A stretch of 20,731 nucleotides of DNA, taken from the NCBI GenBank assembly GCA_031553655.1, contig JAVBLG010000009.1, positions 1 through 20,731 of the forward strand, in the 5' to 3' direction. The notes beneath the pieces were generated by a model. That model did no database searches, was not told the DNA's origin, and saw nothing but the letters and a program-made list of their open reading frames with translations. The position numbers were made by a program, and so were the translations under genes. The DNA comes from JAVBLG01 sp031553655 (GTDB lineage: Bacteria > Desulfobacterota > Desulfovibrionia > Desulfovibrionales > Desulfovibrionaceae). Numbering within the stretch: position 1 is the stretch's first letter; each line of letters starts with the position of its first letter. Shown piece by piece: positions 6,538 through 13,908 of this stretch.

Positions 6538-7277
6538 GACTTGGACGGCAGCAGGGATGACAGTTTTTCCGAAACTAATCTGGGATTATTATTTTCCAGA
6601 ATCAACCTCACACCGGCAAAGATGATATGCAGGCAGGCCTCTTCCTTTACCCCACGCCGCCTGATTCTGACGGCGGCGGGCAGAAAGAGCACCCGCGCCA
6701 GCAGGGCGCCGTAAAAGGCGCTCAAAACCGCCACGACCACGGCCGGTCCGGCCACGGACGGATTGCCCGAATAGCTGAAAGCAACTCGCGCAAGGCAGGT
6801 CAGGGCTCCGGCAATGCCCAGGGCGGAGGCCACCGCCCCCAGGCGCTCAAAGAGCATGGCGCTTGCGAAGTTCCTCTTGCACATGTCCTTTATTTCATTA
6901 TTTTCGGCCATTATTATGGCGTCTTCATTGGCCCCTCCGGCTATAAGCCTGGCGGCCGTAACCAACAACGGATTGACAACATTTAGTTTTTCCAGAGAAG
7001 CAAGCCCTTCGCGGCGGCTGATTTCCGCTATTTTCACCATGGCCGCCACAGCCTCGTCGCTTTGCGGCCCTTTAGAAAAAAAGGACCGGGTCGCTGAAGC
7101 GAAAGCCTGCCATATTTCCGTCAGAGGAAAACATATGGGCAAAGATGCCAAGGAGCCGCTGACAATCAGGGCCAAAGAAGACAAATCAAAAAAGCTGAAT
7201 GGGAAAAGCCCCGAAAGCCAGGCTCCGGTCACAAAACCCAATCCGGCGAGAATACCGCAGAAAGTTGCCAAATCCAT
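6534..7277 (-). CDS. Divergent MotA/PomA-family stator protein
   Basis: This 247-residue inner-membrane protein has the MotA layout: two N-terminal membrane segments (about 5-23, 33-50), a cytoplasmic loop with the family motif ISRREGLASLE (86-96), and two more segments (about 145-167, 177-200) with the GPAVVVAVLSAFYGALLA..FLP signature. MotA forms the ion channel of flagellar stators with MotB, which is not adjacent here. P200 matches the second conserved proline (E. coli P222). The first one (E. coli P173), in the usual APAxGMIGT segment, reads ASALGIAGA, so the proline is S151 and the threonine is alanine. The start ATG 7277-7275 has only a weak AGGG upstream. It may be a paralogous or non-canonical stator. 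It is first in the minus-strand series and overlaps the PilZ gene. Confidence 0.82.
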   Translation of the reverse strand: MDLATFCGILAGLGFVTGAWLSGLFPFSFFDLSSLALIVSGSLASLPICFPLTEIWQAFASATRSFFSKGPQSDEAVAAMVKIAEISRREGLASLEKLNVVNPLLVTAARLIAGGANEDAIIMAENNEIKDMCKRNFASAMLFERLGAVASALGIAGALTCLARVAFSYSGNPSVAGPAVVVAVLSAFYGALLARVLFLPAAVRIRRRGVKEEACLHIIFAGVRLILENNNPRLVSEKLSSLLPSKS

Positions 7278-7328
7278 CGTGATACCCTAATGTAACCCGC
7301 ATGCGCCGCCGTAAGGCGCGGCAAAATG

Positions 7329-7358
7329 GGACCCGGACGTTTTTTTCATTCCGGGTCC
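7329..7358. other. Hairpin in the divergent motA-like / phosphorylase spacer
   Basis: A perfect 9-bp stem (GGACCCGGA with TCCGGGTCC) encloses a 12-base T-rich loop. It sits between two genes transcribed away from each other (7277 and 7412), so it is not a terminator for either; an operator or leader structure is possible. I found no convincing promoter pair in the 134-base spacer beyond a TATAAC at 7378-7383 that lacks a matching -35. Confidence 0.5.
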
Positions 7359-7411
7359 GCAGACAATCCGAATGTGATATAACACGGTCACTACCGAAGG
7401 AACTTGGAATT

Positions 7412-8257
7412 ATGACTCAAATCTTTCAATATGTCCAGCGTGCCGCCGAGTATGTGAAATCGCGGATTACCAACGGATCTGCCCCGGTGGTCGGGATAAT
7501 TCTGGGTACCGGGCTTGGCGAGGCGGCCGCCGAAACGGAAATTGAGAGCCTCGTGCCTTATGAAGAAATACCCGGTTTTCCTGTTTCCACAGTGGAATCG
7601 CATTCCGGACGATTTATTTTCGGCCGCCTGGAAAACACGCCGGTGGTGATGCAGCAGGGCCGATTCCACTTGTATGAAGGCTATGAGCCGCATCAGGTTG
7701 TTATGGGGGTGCGAATAATGGCCATGCTGGGCATAAAAACGCTTGTGGTCACCAATGCCGCCGGAGCGCTGAACCCGCGTTTTGAAGCCGGGGAACTTAT
7801 GCTGATGACCGATCATATAAATTTTACCGGCCATTCGCCGCTGCGCGGCCCCAATGCCGAAGAGCTGGGTCCCCGTTTTCCCGACATGAGCCGCCCCTAT
7901 GACCAGAAATTGGCTGATATTGCCTTAAACGCGGCTCTGAAACTGGGCATACGCCTGGAAAAAGGCGTTTACGCGGGCGTATGCGGCCCGCAAATGGAAA
8001 CCCCGGCGGAAACGCGCTTTTACCGCATGGCCGGGGCCGACGCCATAGGCATGTCCACAGTTCTGGAAGTAATCGCCGCGCGCCACATGGGCCTCAGCGT
8101 GCTGGGCATTTCATGCCTGACCAATAAAAATCTTCCCGATTGCATGGACGAAGCCCCGCTGGAACAAGTTATAGCCACGGCCGCCGCCTCAAGCAAAAAA
8201 CTCACCGCCTTGCTGCGGGCTGTATTAAAAGCGGCGTCCAGGGCTGACGCGACTTAG
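7412..8257 (+). CDS. Purine nucleoside phosphorylase (trimeric, 6-oxopurine type)
   Basis: This 281-residue cytosolic enzyme splits purine (deoxy)nucleosides with phosphate in purine salvage. The trimeric PNP signatures are clear: GIILGTGLGEAA near residue 27, ESHSGRF, QGRFHLYEGY, VVTNAAGALNP, TDHINFTGHSPLRGPN, GVCGPQMETPAE, GMSTVLEV and SCLTNKN. The glutamate in METPAE and the asparagine in SCLTNKN match the residues that recognise 6-oxopurines. The start at ATG 7412 has AAGGA about 10 bases upstream. An in-frame ATG at 7301 would add a basic, non-homologous leader and was rejected. The last codons (RADAT) and the TAG stop lie inside a REP-like repeat starting at 8239, so the extreme C-terminus is repeat-derived. 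It appears to be monocistronic or followed by the c-di-GMP gene after 217 bases. Confidence 0.95.
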   Translation: MTQIFQYVQRAAEYVKSRITNGSAPVVGIILGTGLGEAAAETEIESLVPYEEIPGFPVSTVESHSGRFIFGRLENTPVVMQQGRFHLYEGYEPHQVVMGVRIMAMLGIKTLVVTNAAGALNPRFEAGELMLMTDHINFTGHSPLRGPNAEELGPRFPDMSRPYDQKLADIALNAALKLGIRLEKGVYAGVCGPQMETPAETRFYRMAGADAIGMSTVLEVIAARHMGLSVLGISCLTNKNLPDCMDEAPLEQVIATAAASSKKLTALLRAVLKAASRADAT

Positions 8258-8275
8258 CGCGGAGGCCCGAAGCAC
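8239..8275 (+). repeat. REP-like palindromic repeat alpha, copy 1
   Basis: This 37-base unit (CAGGGCTGACGCGACTTAGC...) matches 17312-17348 at 34 of 37 positions. It folds as GGGC-tga-CGCG-loop-CGCG-gag-GCCC, two paired blocks with an internal mismatch loop as in REP elements. It overlaps the end of the phosphorylase gene and carries its stop codon. Confidence 0.85.
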
Positions 8276-8309
8276 TTGCGTTAGCAAGTGCCAGAATGTG
8301 TTAGCATTC
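8272..8309 (+). other. Two tandem hairpins after the phosphorylase gene
   Basis: GCACTTGC (8272-8279) pairs with GCAAGTGC (8284-8291) around a GTTA tetraloop. GAATG (8294-8298) pairs with CATTC (8305-8309) around a loop that also contains GTTA. There is no T run after either, so a classical intrinsic terminator is not shown. They could stop or stabilise the phosphorylase transcript or belong to the adjoining repeat unit. The remaining bases up to 8474 hold repeat modules beta and gamma and no gene. Confidence 0.6.
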
Positions 8310-8331
8310 GTAACTAGGCGGAGCGGAGCGA

Positions 8332-8411
8332 CGCCGTACTCAAATCGCGCAAGCGCTACGATTAATCACCTTAATCGGATGATTTTATTAGTATGCAAAA
8401 CAAGGTGCGTC
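8332..8411 (-). repeat. Dispersed repeat modules beta and gamma, adjacent copy
   Basis: Bases 8332-8373 match module beta at 2260-2301 in reverse orientation (40 of 42). Bases 8379-8411 match module gamma at 2013-2044 in reverse orientation. A third shared piece, CGTAACTAGGCG at 8309-8320, resembles 2172-2183 in reverse with one indel. Together with the alpha repeat at 8239, nearly all of the 217-base gap before the c-di-GMP gene is made of modules seen elsewhere in the window. Confidence 0.8.
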
Positions 8412-8474
8412 TGCCCTGAAGAGACGCCATGTAGTGTTGTGTTTAACAGACTTATGATATAAAGATTTTTGATT

Positions 8475-11400
8475 ATGAATGTGCAGAACAACGGTGAAAT
8501 CGCCGCCTCCCTCAACACGCTCGCCGCAGTGTTTGAAAATCTTGAGTCTGTGATCATTATAATCGATCCGGATACAAGGGAAATTCTTTTTGCCAACAAA
8601 AAATTGTATAGTCTGCTTGGAATCAAAACTCTGATAAATGGTAAAAAATGTTGGGAGTTGATGGCCTGCGGAGAAAGCCCCTGCCCCGGCTGCCAATGGT
8701 ATCCGCGAGGAGTGGAGCTTGAGTCCAACAAGCTGAAGCGTTGGGAAGTGCATAATGAGCGCCTGCGCAAATGGTTTTCTGTGGATAGCGCCATTGTGCC
8801 CTGGCACGACGGACGTTCTGTAATTTTACAATATTATCATGATATAACAGATAAAAAATACCGCGAGCTCGAAGCCAAAAGAATAGCCGGCATCGACACG
8901 GTAACCGGCCTGCCCAACCGGCAGAGCATGTGCGATATTTTACTGGATAAGTTACAAAAAAGCCGGGAAAGCGGCTCCTTTACCGGCGTCCTTCTCATAG
9001 ATGTGGACAGCTTCAAAGACATCAATGCCACCTTAGGCTACGAAAACGGCAACATGCTTCTCAAATACGTGGCCGAGAGGCTGGTGGAATCCATGCCCGA
9101 GAATATTCTCGGGCGCACCTCGCGCGACGAGTTTATCATGCTCTGTACGGGCATACACAGCCTGTACGCCATGGGTGAGGTGGCGCAGCAGATCATGGAT
9201 CTCTTCCAGGTCAGCTTCAACGTGAGCGGGCATATCTGCTACATAACCGTGTGCCTGGGCATAAGTATGGCCCCGCTCGACGGAGATTCGGCCCACGAGT
9301 TGATCAGTAGTGCCGACATAGCCCTTGGCGAAGCAAAAAAGCGTGGAAAATCCAGTTATGCCATTTTTCAAGACGGCATGCGCCAGGAAGTACGCAAAAA
9401 AGCCAAAATAGAATCGGAACTGCGCCAAGGTATAGAACAAAGACAGTTCGTCCTGTATTACCAACCCATAGTGTCGGGCAAAACTTTGGAACTTACCGGC
9501 AGCGAAGCTCTGTTGCGTTGGGAACATCCTACGCGCGGCCTGCTGGGTCCCGGCGAGTTCGTTGATATTGCTGAACAAACCGGGTTGATAATCGATTTAG
9601 GCGCTTATGTGATCCGTGAGGCCTGCCGCCAAGTGGGCGAATGGAACGACATGGGCCTCAAGCGACGCAGCGAGCATTTGCTCACCGTGTCCATAAACAT
9701 CGCGTCGAAACAATTCGCCCATGACAGTTTTCTCAAGGTGCTGCTCGACAGTATGGAAGCTTATAATGTGGCTCCGCAACAGATCAGCCTGGAAATAACC
9801 GAAAATGTGGCTACATTCGACTTTGAACGTGTAAGCAGTATACTTAGCCTTTTGCGGGGCCTGGGTATTAATGTGGTGGTGGATGATTTCGGCACCGGCT
9901 ATTCTTCGCTGAACTATATGCGCAAGCTGGCCATTCAGGGCATCAAGGTGGATCGCACCTTCCTGATGGGCGTGCCCCATGACGAAAAAGCCAATGACTT
10001 TCTGCGCTCCGTCATTTCTCTGGCCCACAGCTTCGGCTTTTACGTAATTTCCGAAGGTGTGACCGACGAACGCCAATTCAGACTGCTGCGTGAGTACGGA
10101 TGCGACATGCTTCAGGGTTTTTTGTTCAGCCACCCCCTTCCGGCGTCCGTTTATTCCGAAATTTTGCGCTCGGGTATAAAAACCAAGCTTGAAGGGCTTG
10201 ATTCCATCACCAGAAAAATGCTGCCCTTCCTTGGCAATGAGCCCAGCCGCGGCCCGCGCCTGAACGCGGATGAATGCGAAGACGCATCTGAAATGCTGCA
10301 CTCCGAACTGAGCGATTTTCTGGATCTGGAACGCCTGCAAAAATGTCAAAACATATTTTATCGACTCACCAATTTATATTCTGAGATAAAAAATCTTCAG
10401 GCCCAACCCATAACCAGATCATCCAAAGGCAGCAAATTTTGTTCTCTGCTGATTTCAACCGAAGAAGGGAAAAAACGCTGCCTGCAGAACAGCCTTGATT
10501 TCGGCAAAAAATCCGGTGAAAGCGGAGAGCCTTTTTTTGCCGAATGCTGCGGGCTGGGTCTGTCCGTGTATGCGGCCCCCATATTTGCGGGCAAGAACCA
10601 TCTTGCCAACTGGACTATCTGCCAGTGCAAGACGACGCCCGTGGAAAAACGGGAAGTGATGGGGTTGGCCTATGAAATAGGGGTTGAACCTTCGGCGCTG
10701 CTGGCCGCCTACGAACAATTGCCTGAAGTGCCTGCCGCGCGCCTGAGCGATGCGGTGAACTTTGTATGGGAACTCACCAGGGAACTCTCAAGCACGGCTT
10801 ACAAAGCCAGGCAACTTCATCAGGAAGTAAACAATACCGAACAGAACCGTAGGCGCATGGAGCTGATGCTTTATACAGACGCGCTTCTGGACATACCCAA
10901 TCGGGCCAGATGCGGAGTGGAACTGCCCAAGTATCTGGAGCAGGCGCGTGTTTCCGGCGGGCACGGTGTGGTGCTTTTCCTGGACCTGGATAACTTCAAA
11001 AGCATCAATGACACCTACGGGCATAATATAGGCGACCTGCTGCTGAAAGGCGTGGCCGGATTTTTGAAATCCACGCTCGGGGAATCCATATATCGTATGG
11101 GCGGCGACGAATTCGTAGCCATTATGGACGGACTGTCTGATTCTTATGTTAATGAAAAAATAGCGGATCTTCTCAGGCGCTTCCGCATGCCCTGGGAAAT
11201 AGACGGCAAAAAGCACTACGTCACCCTGAGTATAGGCTGCGCATCTTACCCGACCGACGGCTCCAGATATGACGAAATAATCAATAATGCCGACAAGGCC
11301 ATGTACCGCGCCAAAAAAGACGGTAAAAACGGCGTGGCCTTTTTCAACAATGAACTTGATGCCGGCAAGAAAACCTTGTCCACGGCGGAAAAAATTGTGC

Positions 11401-12149
11401 GCCAAGCCATTGAAGATGATTTCAAGGGCTTCCGCATTATGTACCAGCCCATTCTGTCCGCCGCCCGCGACAATCTTGTGGCTGTGGAAGCCATTACCGA
11501 CTTGCACAATCCCGGCCGGGATATGGTGTGGCCGCACTCTTTCACCGAAGCGATTGAAGACAGCGGTCTGCTTAACCTGATTGAAGACTGGGCCCTGACC
11601 GCCAGCTGCGAGCAAGTGGCGGCCTGGCACAAAAGGGGGCATTGCCCCCATCTGGCTATAAACGCGTCTGTGCGCCAAGTATGCGCCCCCGACTTTGTGG
11701 ATAACCTGCGCGACAAGCTGAAAATTCGAGGGTTGTCCCCCTCACTGCTGGAAATAGAACTTTCCGGCTTGGGGTCGAACTGCGACTTTGAGCGGGCCGC
11801 GCAGGCCATTGTGGCCTTGCAGAGCCTGGGCGTGAAGGTTATGCTTGACGATTACGGCAACAATTACGCATCATTAACAATTTTCAGCAAACTGCCCGTG
11901 GACGGGCTTAAATATAATTCAAACCTGACTCAAGGCATTCCTCAGAGCGCAGTGTGCCGCGCTCTAGCCACGGCCCTTATGAACGGAATGAGAGAAGTGG
12001 GGCTTGTTTCATGCATATGTGGCATTGACAGCGAAAACGCCCTGCAAGCCCTGAAGGGCCTGAAGTTTGACCGCATCCAAGGCTCCCTGGCCGGGCGGCC
12101 CATGACCGCCAAGCTGTTTGAGGCACTGTACTTGCGAAAAAATGTATAA
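8475..12149 (+). CDS. PAS-GGDEF-EAL-PocR-GGDEF-EAL c-di-GMP cyclase/phosphodiesterase
   Basis: This 1224-residue protein has no membrane segment. Order: PAS with cysteines C59, C65, C70 and C73 (about 15-130); GGDEF-1 (139-305) with signature SRDEF at 216-220, so probably inactive; EAL-1 (313-562) with E344 in EALLRW, NIAS, LEITE, D470-D471 in DDFGTGYSS, IKVDR, SEGV and QGFLF, so apparently an active c-di-GMP phosphodiesterase; a PocR-type sensory domain (612-720) with CSLLISTEEGKKRC; GGDEF-2 (796-965) with intact GGDEF at 876-880 and no RxxD inhibitory site; EAL-2 (975-1218) with E1005 and D1125-D1126 but DYGNNYAS, LKYNSN and SCICGI replacing key motifs, so probably inactive. The start ATG 8475 has no clear ribosome binding site; TTG 8469 is an alternative. 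The gene faces the convergent lipoprotein gene. Confidence 0.93.
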   Translation: MNVQNNGEIAASLNTLAAVFENLESVIIIIDPDTREILFANKKLYSLLGIKTLINGKKCWELMACGESPCPGCQWYPRGVELESNKLKRWEVHNERLRKWFSVDSAIVPWHDGRSVILQYYHDITDKKYRELEAKRIAGIDTVTGLPNRQSMCDILLDKLQKSRESGSFTGVLLIDVDSFKDINATLGYENGNMLLKYVAERLVESMPENILGRTSRDEFIMLCTGIHSLYAMGEVAQQIMDLFQVSFNVSGHICYITVCLGISMAPLDGDSAHELISSADIALGEAKKRGKSSYAIFQDGMRQEVRKKAKIESELRQGIEQRQFVLYYQPIVSGKTLELTGSEALLRWEHPTRGLLGPGEFVDIAEQTGLIIDLGAYVIREACRQVGEWNDMGLKRRSEHLLTVSINIASKQFAHDSFLKVLLDSMEAYNVAPQQISLEITENVATFDFERVSSILSLLRGLGINVVVDDFGTGYSSLNYMRKLAIQGIKVDRTFLMGVPHDEKANDFLRSVISLAHSFGFYVISEGVTDERQFRLLREYGCDMLQGFLFSHPLPASVYSEILRSGIKTKLEGLDSITRKMLPFLGNEPSRGPRLNADECEDASEMLHSELSDFLDLERLQKCQNIFYRLTNLYSEIKNLQAQPITRSSKGSKFCSLLISTEEGKKRCLQNSLDFGKKSGESGEPFFAECCGLGLSVYAAPIFAGKNHLANWTICQCKTTPVEKREVMGLAYEIGVEPSALLAAYEQLPEVPAARLSDAVNFVWELTRELSSTAYKARQLHQEVNNTEQNRRRMELMLYTDALLDIPNRARCGVELPKYLEQARVSGGHGVVLFLDLDNFKSINDTYGHNIGDLLLKGVAGFLKSTLGESIYRMGGDEFVAIMDGLSDSYVNEKIADLLRRFRMPWEIDGKKHYVTLSIGCASYPTDGSRYDEIINNADKAMYRAKKDGKNGVAFFNNELDAGKKTLSTAEKIVRQAIEDDFKGFRIMYQPILSAARDNLVAVEAITDLHNPGRDMVWPHSFTEAIEDSGLLNLIEDWALTASCEQVAAWHKRGHCPHLAINASVRQVCAPDFVDNLRDKLKIRGLSPSLLEIELSGLGSNCDFERAAQAIVALQSLGVKVMLDDYGNNYASLTIFSKLPVDGLKYNSNLTQGIPQSAVCRALATALMNGMREVGLVSCICGIDSENALQALKGLKFDRIQGSLAGRPMTAKLFEALYLRKNV

Positions 12150-12174
12150 TAGAGCATGTGCAACATACCTTGAG

Positions 12175-12765
12175 CTACTTACATAAATTATCCTTCTTTG
12201 CATCCTCCAGCGCCAGGCAGTTGCCCAGAGAGCAGGCTTTGGAAAAGTCGGAACAGGCGTCTTTGACCTCTCCGTGCTTCCGACTGATTTGCCCGCGCAC
12301 GGCATAGCCAAAGGCCAGATCCGGGTCGAGCTTCAGGGCGTATTCCACATCGCGCGTGGCCGCCACTGGCGTATTGGAGCGCAAGCACACAAGCGCTCTT
12401 GAGGCATACATGGCCGGGCTGGGGTCGAGTCGAACCGCCCTGGTCAGCTCTTCAAACGCTTCTTCCTTCTCCCCCAGTTGCAGCAGGGTAAAACCGCGCA
12501 TACGCCGCGCCGGGGCGTAATCGGGCGCTTGCGCCACAACAGCGCCCAGAAGTTCCAGTGAAGCTTTGGGGTCGGAGCTGGTATCGTCGCTACGCCACAA
12601 TTGGGCCGCCCGATTGTATTCGCCCTGAGCCGAATCCGGCAGAGAGGTTCTTACGGAAGGTCGTGCGGTATCGGCATCCGGGCGCGCTTTATCGCCATCG
12701 AACATTGCGCAGCCGCCAACATTCATCAAGGCTGCCGCAAGCAGGCATATATAAATAATACGCAT
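12175..12765 (-). CDS. TPR-containing lipoprotein
   Basis: This 196-residue protein has a lipoprotein signal (MRIIYICLLAAALMNVGGC) with the lipidated cysteine at C19, so it is probably anchored in the envelope. After a Pro/Asp/Ser-rich stretch (20-48) come about three TPR-like helical pairs (ASLELLGAVVAQAPDYAPARR; GFTLLQLGEKEEAFEELTRAVRLDP; ATRDVEYALKLDPDLAFGYAVRG). A last SEL1/TPR-like unit, ACSDFSKACSLGNC, follows. Such proteins bind partner proteins or help assemble envelope structures; no specific role can be read. The ATG 12765-12763 has GGAA about 7 bases upstream. It follows the glycosyltransferase gene by 57 bases on the same strand and ends 25 bases from the convergent c-di-GMP gene. 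Confidence 0.85.
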   Translation of the reverse strand: MRIIYICLLAAALMNVGGCAMFDGDKARPDADTARPSVRTSLPDSAQGEYNRAAQLWRSDDTSSDPKASLELLGAVVAQAPDYAPARRMRGFTLLQLGEKEEAFEELTRAVRLDPSPAMYASRALVCLRSNTPVAATRDVEYALKLDPDLAFGYAVRGQISRKHGEVKDACSDFSKACSLGNCLALEDAKKDNLCK

Positions 12766-12786
12766 AGGCTATTCCATTATTGTCTG

Positions 12787-12822
12787 ATCCGGCATATGGC
12801 AAAAGCCGAGAGCGCGCCGGAT
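12787..12822. other. Hairpin between the glycosyltransferase and lipoprotein genes
   Basis: ATCCGGC (12787-12793) pairs with GCCGGAT (12816-12822), enclosing a second small stem GGC-AAAA-GCC. It begins right after the glycosyltransferase stop codon. No T run follows on the minus strand, so an attenuator or mRNA processing site within the operon is as likely as a terminator. Confidence 0.45.
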
Positions 12823-13908
12823 TTAATTTGCTCCATCGGCATGGAGCGCCAGTCCAGGCATGGTGCCCGTCTTTGCAAAGTCGTCCACCAGGCCAAAAAC
12901 AAGCTCATTGCCGCAAAAACCGCCAACGCCGATATTCTTTTTGAACTCGGGCAGCCGTTTTTCGAATTCCTTCAAAATTTCCGGCTTAAGCCCGAACATG
13001 TCGGCTTGCATCCCATAGCCGAGTTTTTCAATATACAAAGCGTTGAAACGCTGTTCAACCATGCTCTTCAGCGGTAAGGTGAGAATGGGCTTGCCAAGGT
13101 GCAATGACTCAGTCATCAAGGTATGGCCCCCGCCCAGAATCACATAGGCGCAGCCTTCAAGATGCCGCAAAAAACCTTCTTCAGACTTGGACATGAAATG
13201 CACATTGCCGTCAACGCCGTCAGTACGGTCGTAGCCATAGAGATAGCAGGGCCGATCCGTGGACATTTTCAAAAAATCCACCAGACCGCGATGTATAGAA
13301 TTGCTCTGATACACCAGAACATGCCCGTCATCGCGCGGTTTCGCCGCTATGACCATATCGCGTAAAATGGGTGGGGCCACCCTGGCCCTGTATTGTGGCA
13401 GAACCTGCGGAGAGTAGAAGGAAATAATCAGATTCTGCCGGGTTGGTCGGAACAGGTAGCGGGGGGTCAACCCCTGAAGAAAATAGTCAAACCATAGATC
13501 TACGGGCAACTCATGTTTGCAGCAGGTTATTATGTGCTGATGATCAAGGGTGAGGCAAGGCAGCCCCACAATTTCGGCCGCGCGCGGCACAAAATATTCC
13601 AGATCCACCATGCAGACATCAGGTTTGAAGTCTTCAATTATTTTGATTATTTCTTTTGTATAGACATTTCTTGACCATAAAATGGGCAGTGCTTTTTTAA
13701 TTGAGGCCGCCACATCCACCTGGTAATTGCGGAAAACCGTGCCCAGATTGGGGATTTTACGCACCGGAAATTCCGGTTCAAGCACCCGCAGGGCGTCGTC
13801 ATTGGCCACAAACAAAAACTCGTGCCCGGACAGACGGCGGGCGATGGTGAGCCCGCGCATGGCGTGCCCATGCCCGGTTCCGTGTATGCCGTAAAGAATT
13901 TTGGCCAT
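12823..13908 (-). CDS. GT-B fold glycosyltransferase (GT1/GT28-like)
   Basis: This 361-residue cytosolic or membrane-associated protein has the MurG/UGT-type fold. The N-terminal glycine-rich motif IHGTGHGHAMRG (8-19) precedes an acceptor domain. The C-terminal domain has HVLVYQSNS (196-204) and the nucleotide-sugar motif VILGGGHTLMTESLHLGKPI (256-275). It probably transfers a sugar from a nucleotide-sugar donor to a lipid or envelope acceptor; neither substrate can be told. The ATG (13908-13906) follows the TAA of the substrate-binding protein gene with no gap and lacks a strong ribosome binding site of its own, pointing to coupled translation. It is third in the phosphatase-led operon. MurG itself is unlikely, since no cell-wall neighbours accompany it and the similarity is only to the general family. 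Confidence 0.82.
   Translation of the reverse strand: MAKILYGIHGTGHGHAMRGLTIARRLSGHEFLFVANDDALRVLEPEFPVRKIPNLGTVFRNYQVDVAASIKKALPILWSRNVYTKEIIKIIEDFKPDVCMVDLEYFVPRAAEIVGLPCLTLDHQHIITCCKHELPVDLWFDYFLQGLTPRYLFRPTRQNLIISFYSPQVLPQYRARVAPPILRDMVIAAKPRDDGHVLVYQSNSIHRGLVDFLKMSTDRPCYLYGYDRTDGVDGNVHFMSKSEEGFLRHLEGCAYVILGGGHTLMTESLHLGKPILTLPLKSMVEQRFNALYIEKLGYGMQADMFGLKPEILKEFEKRLPEFKKNIGVGGFCGNELVFGLVDDFAKTGTMPGLALHADGAN

Noticed and set aside
7329..7358. Intrinsic terminator with T-rich sequence
   Set aside because: The T run is in the loop, not after the stem, and both flanking genes are transcribed away from it.
7301..7411. N-terminal extension of the phosphorylase from the ATG at 7301
   Set aside because: The added 37 residues are basic and unlike the family, and they cross the 7329-7358 hairpin; the ATG at 7412 fits the family.
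9597..11678. Long minus-strand frames (250 and 296 codons) opposite the c-di-GMP gene
   Set aside because: They overlap conserved GGDEF, EAL and PocR domains on the other strand and show no family motifs.
12150..12174. Bidirectional terminator between the converging c-di-GMP and lipoprotein genes
   Set aside because: The 25-base gap has no inverted repeat or T run.
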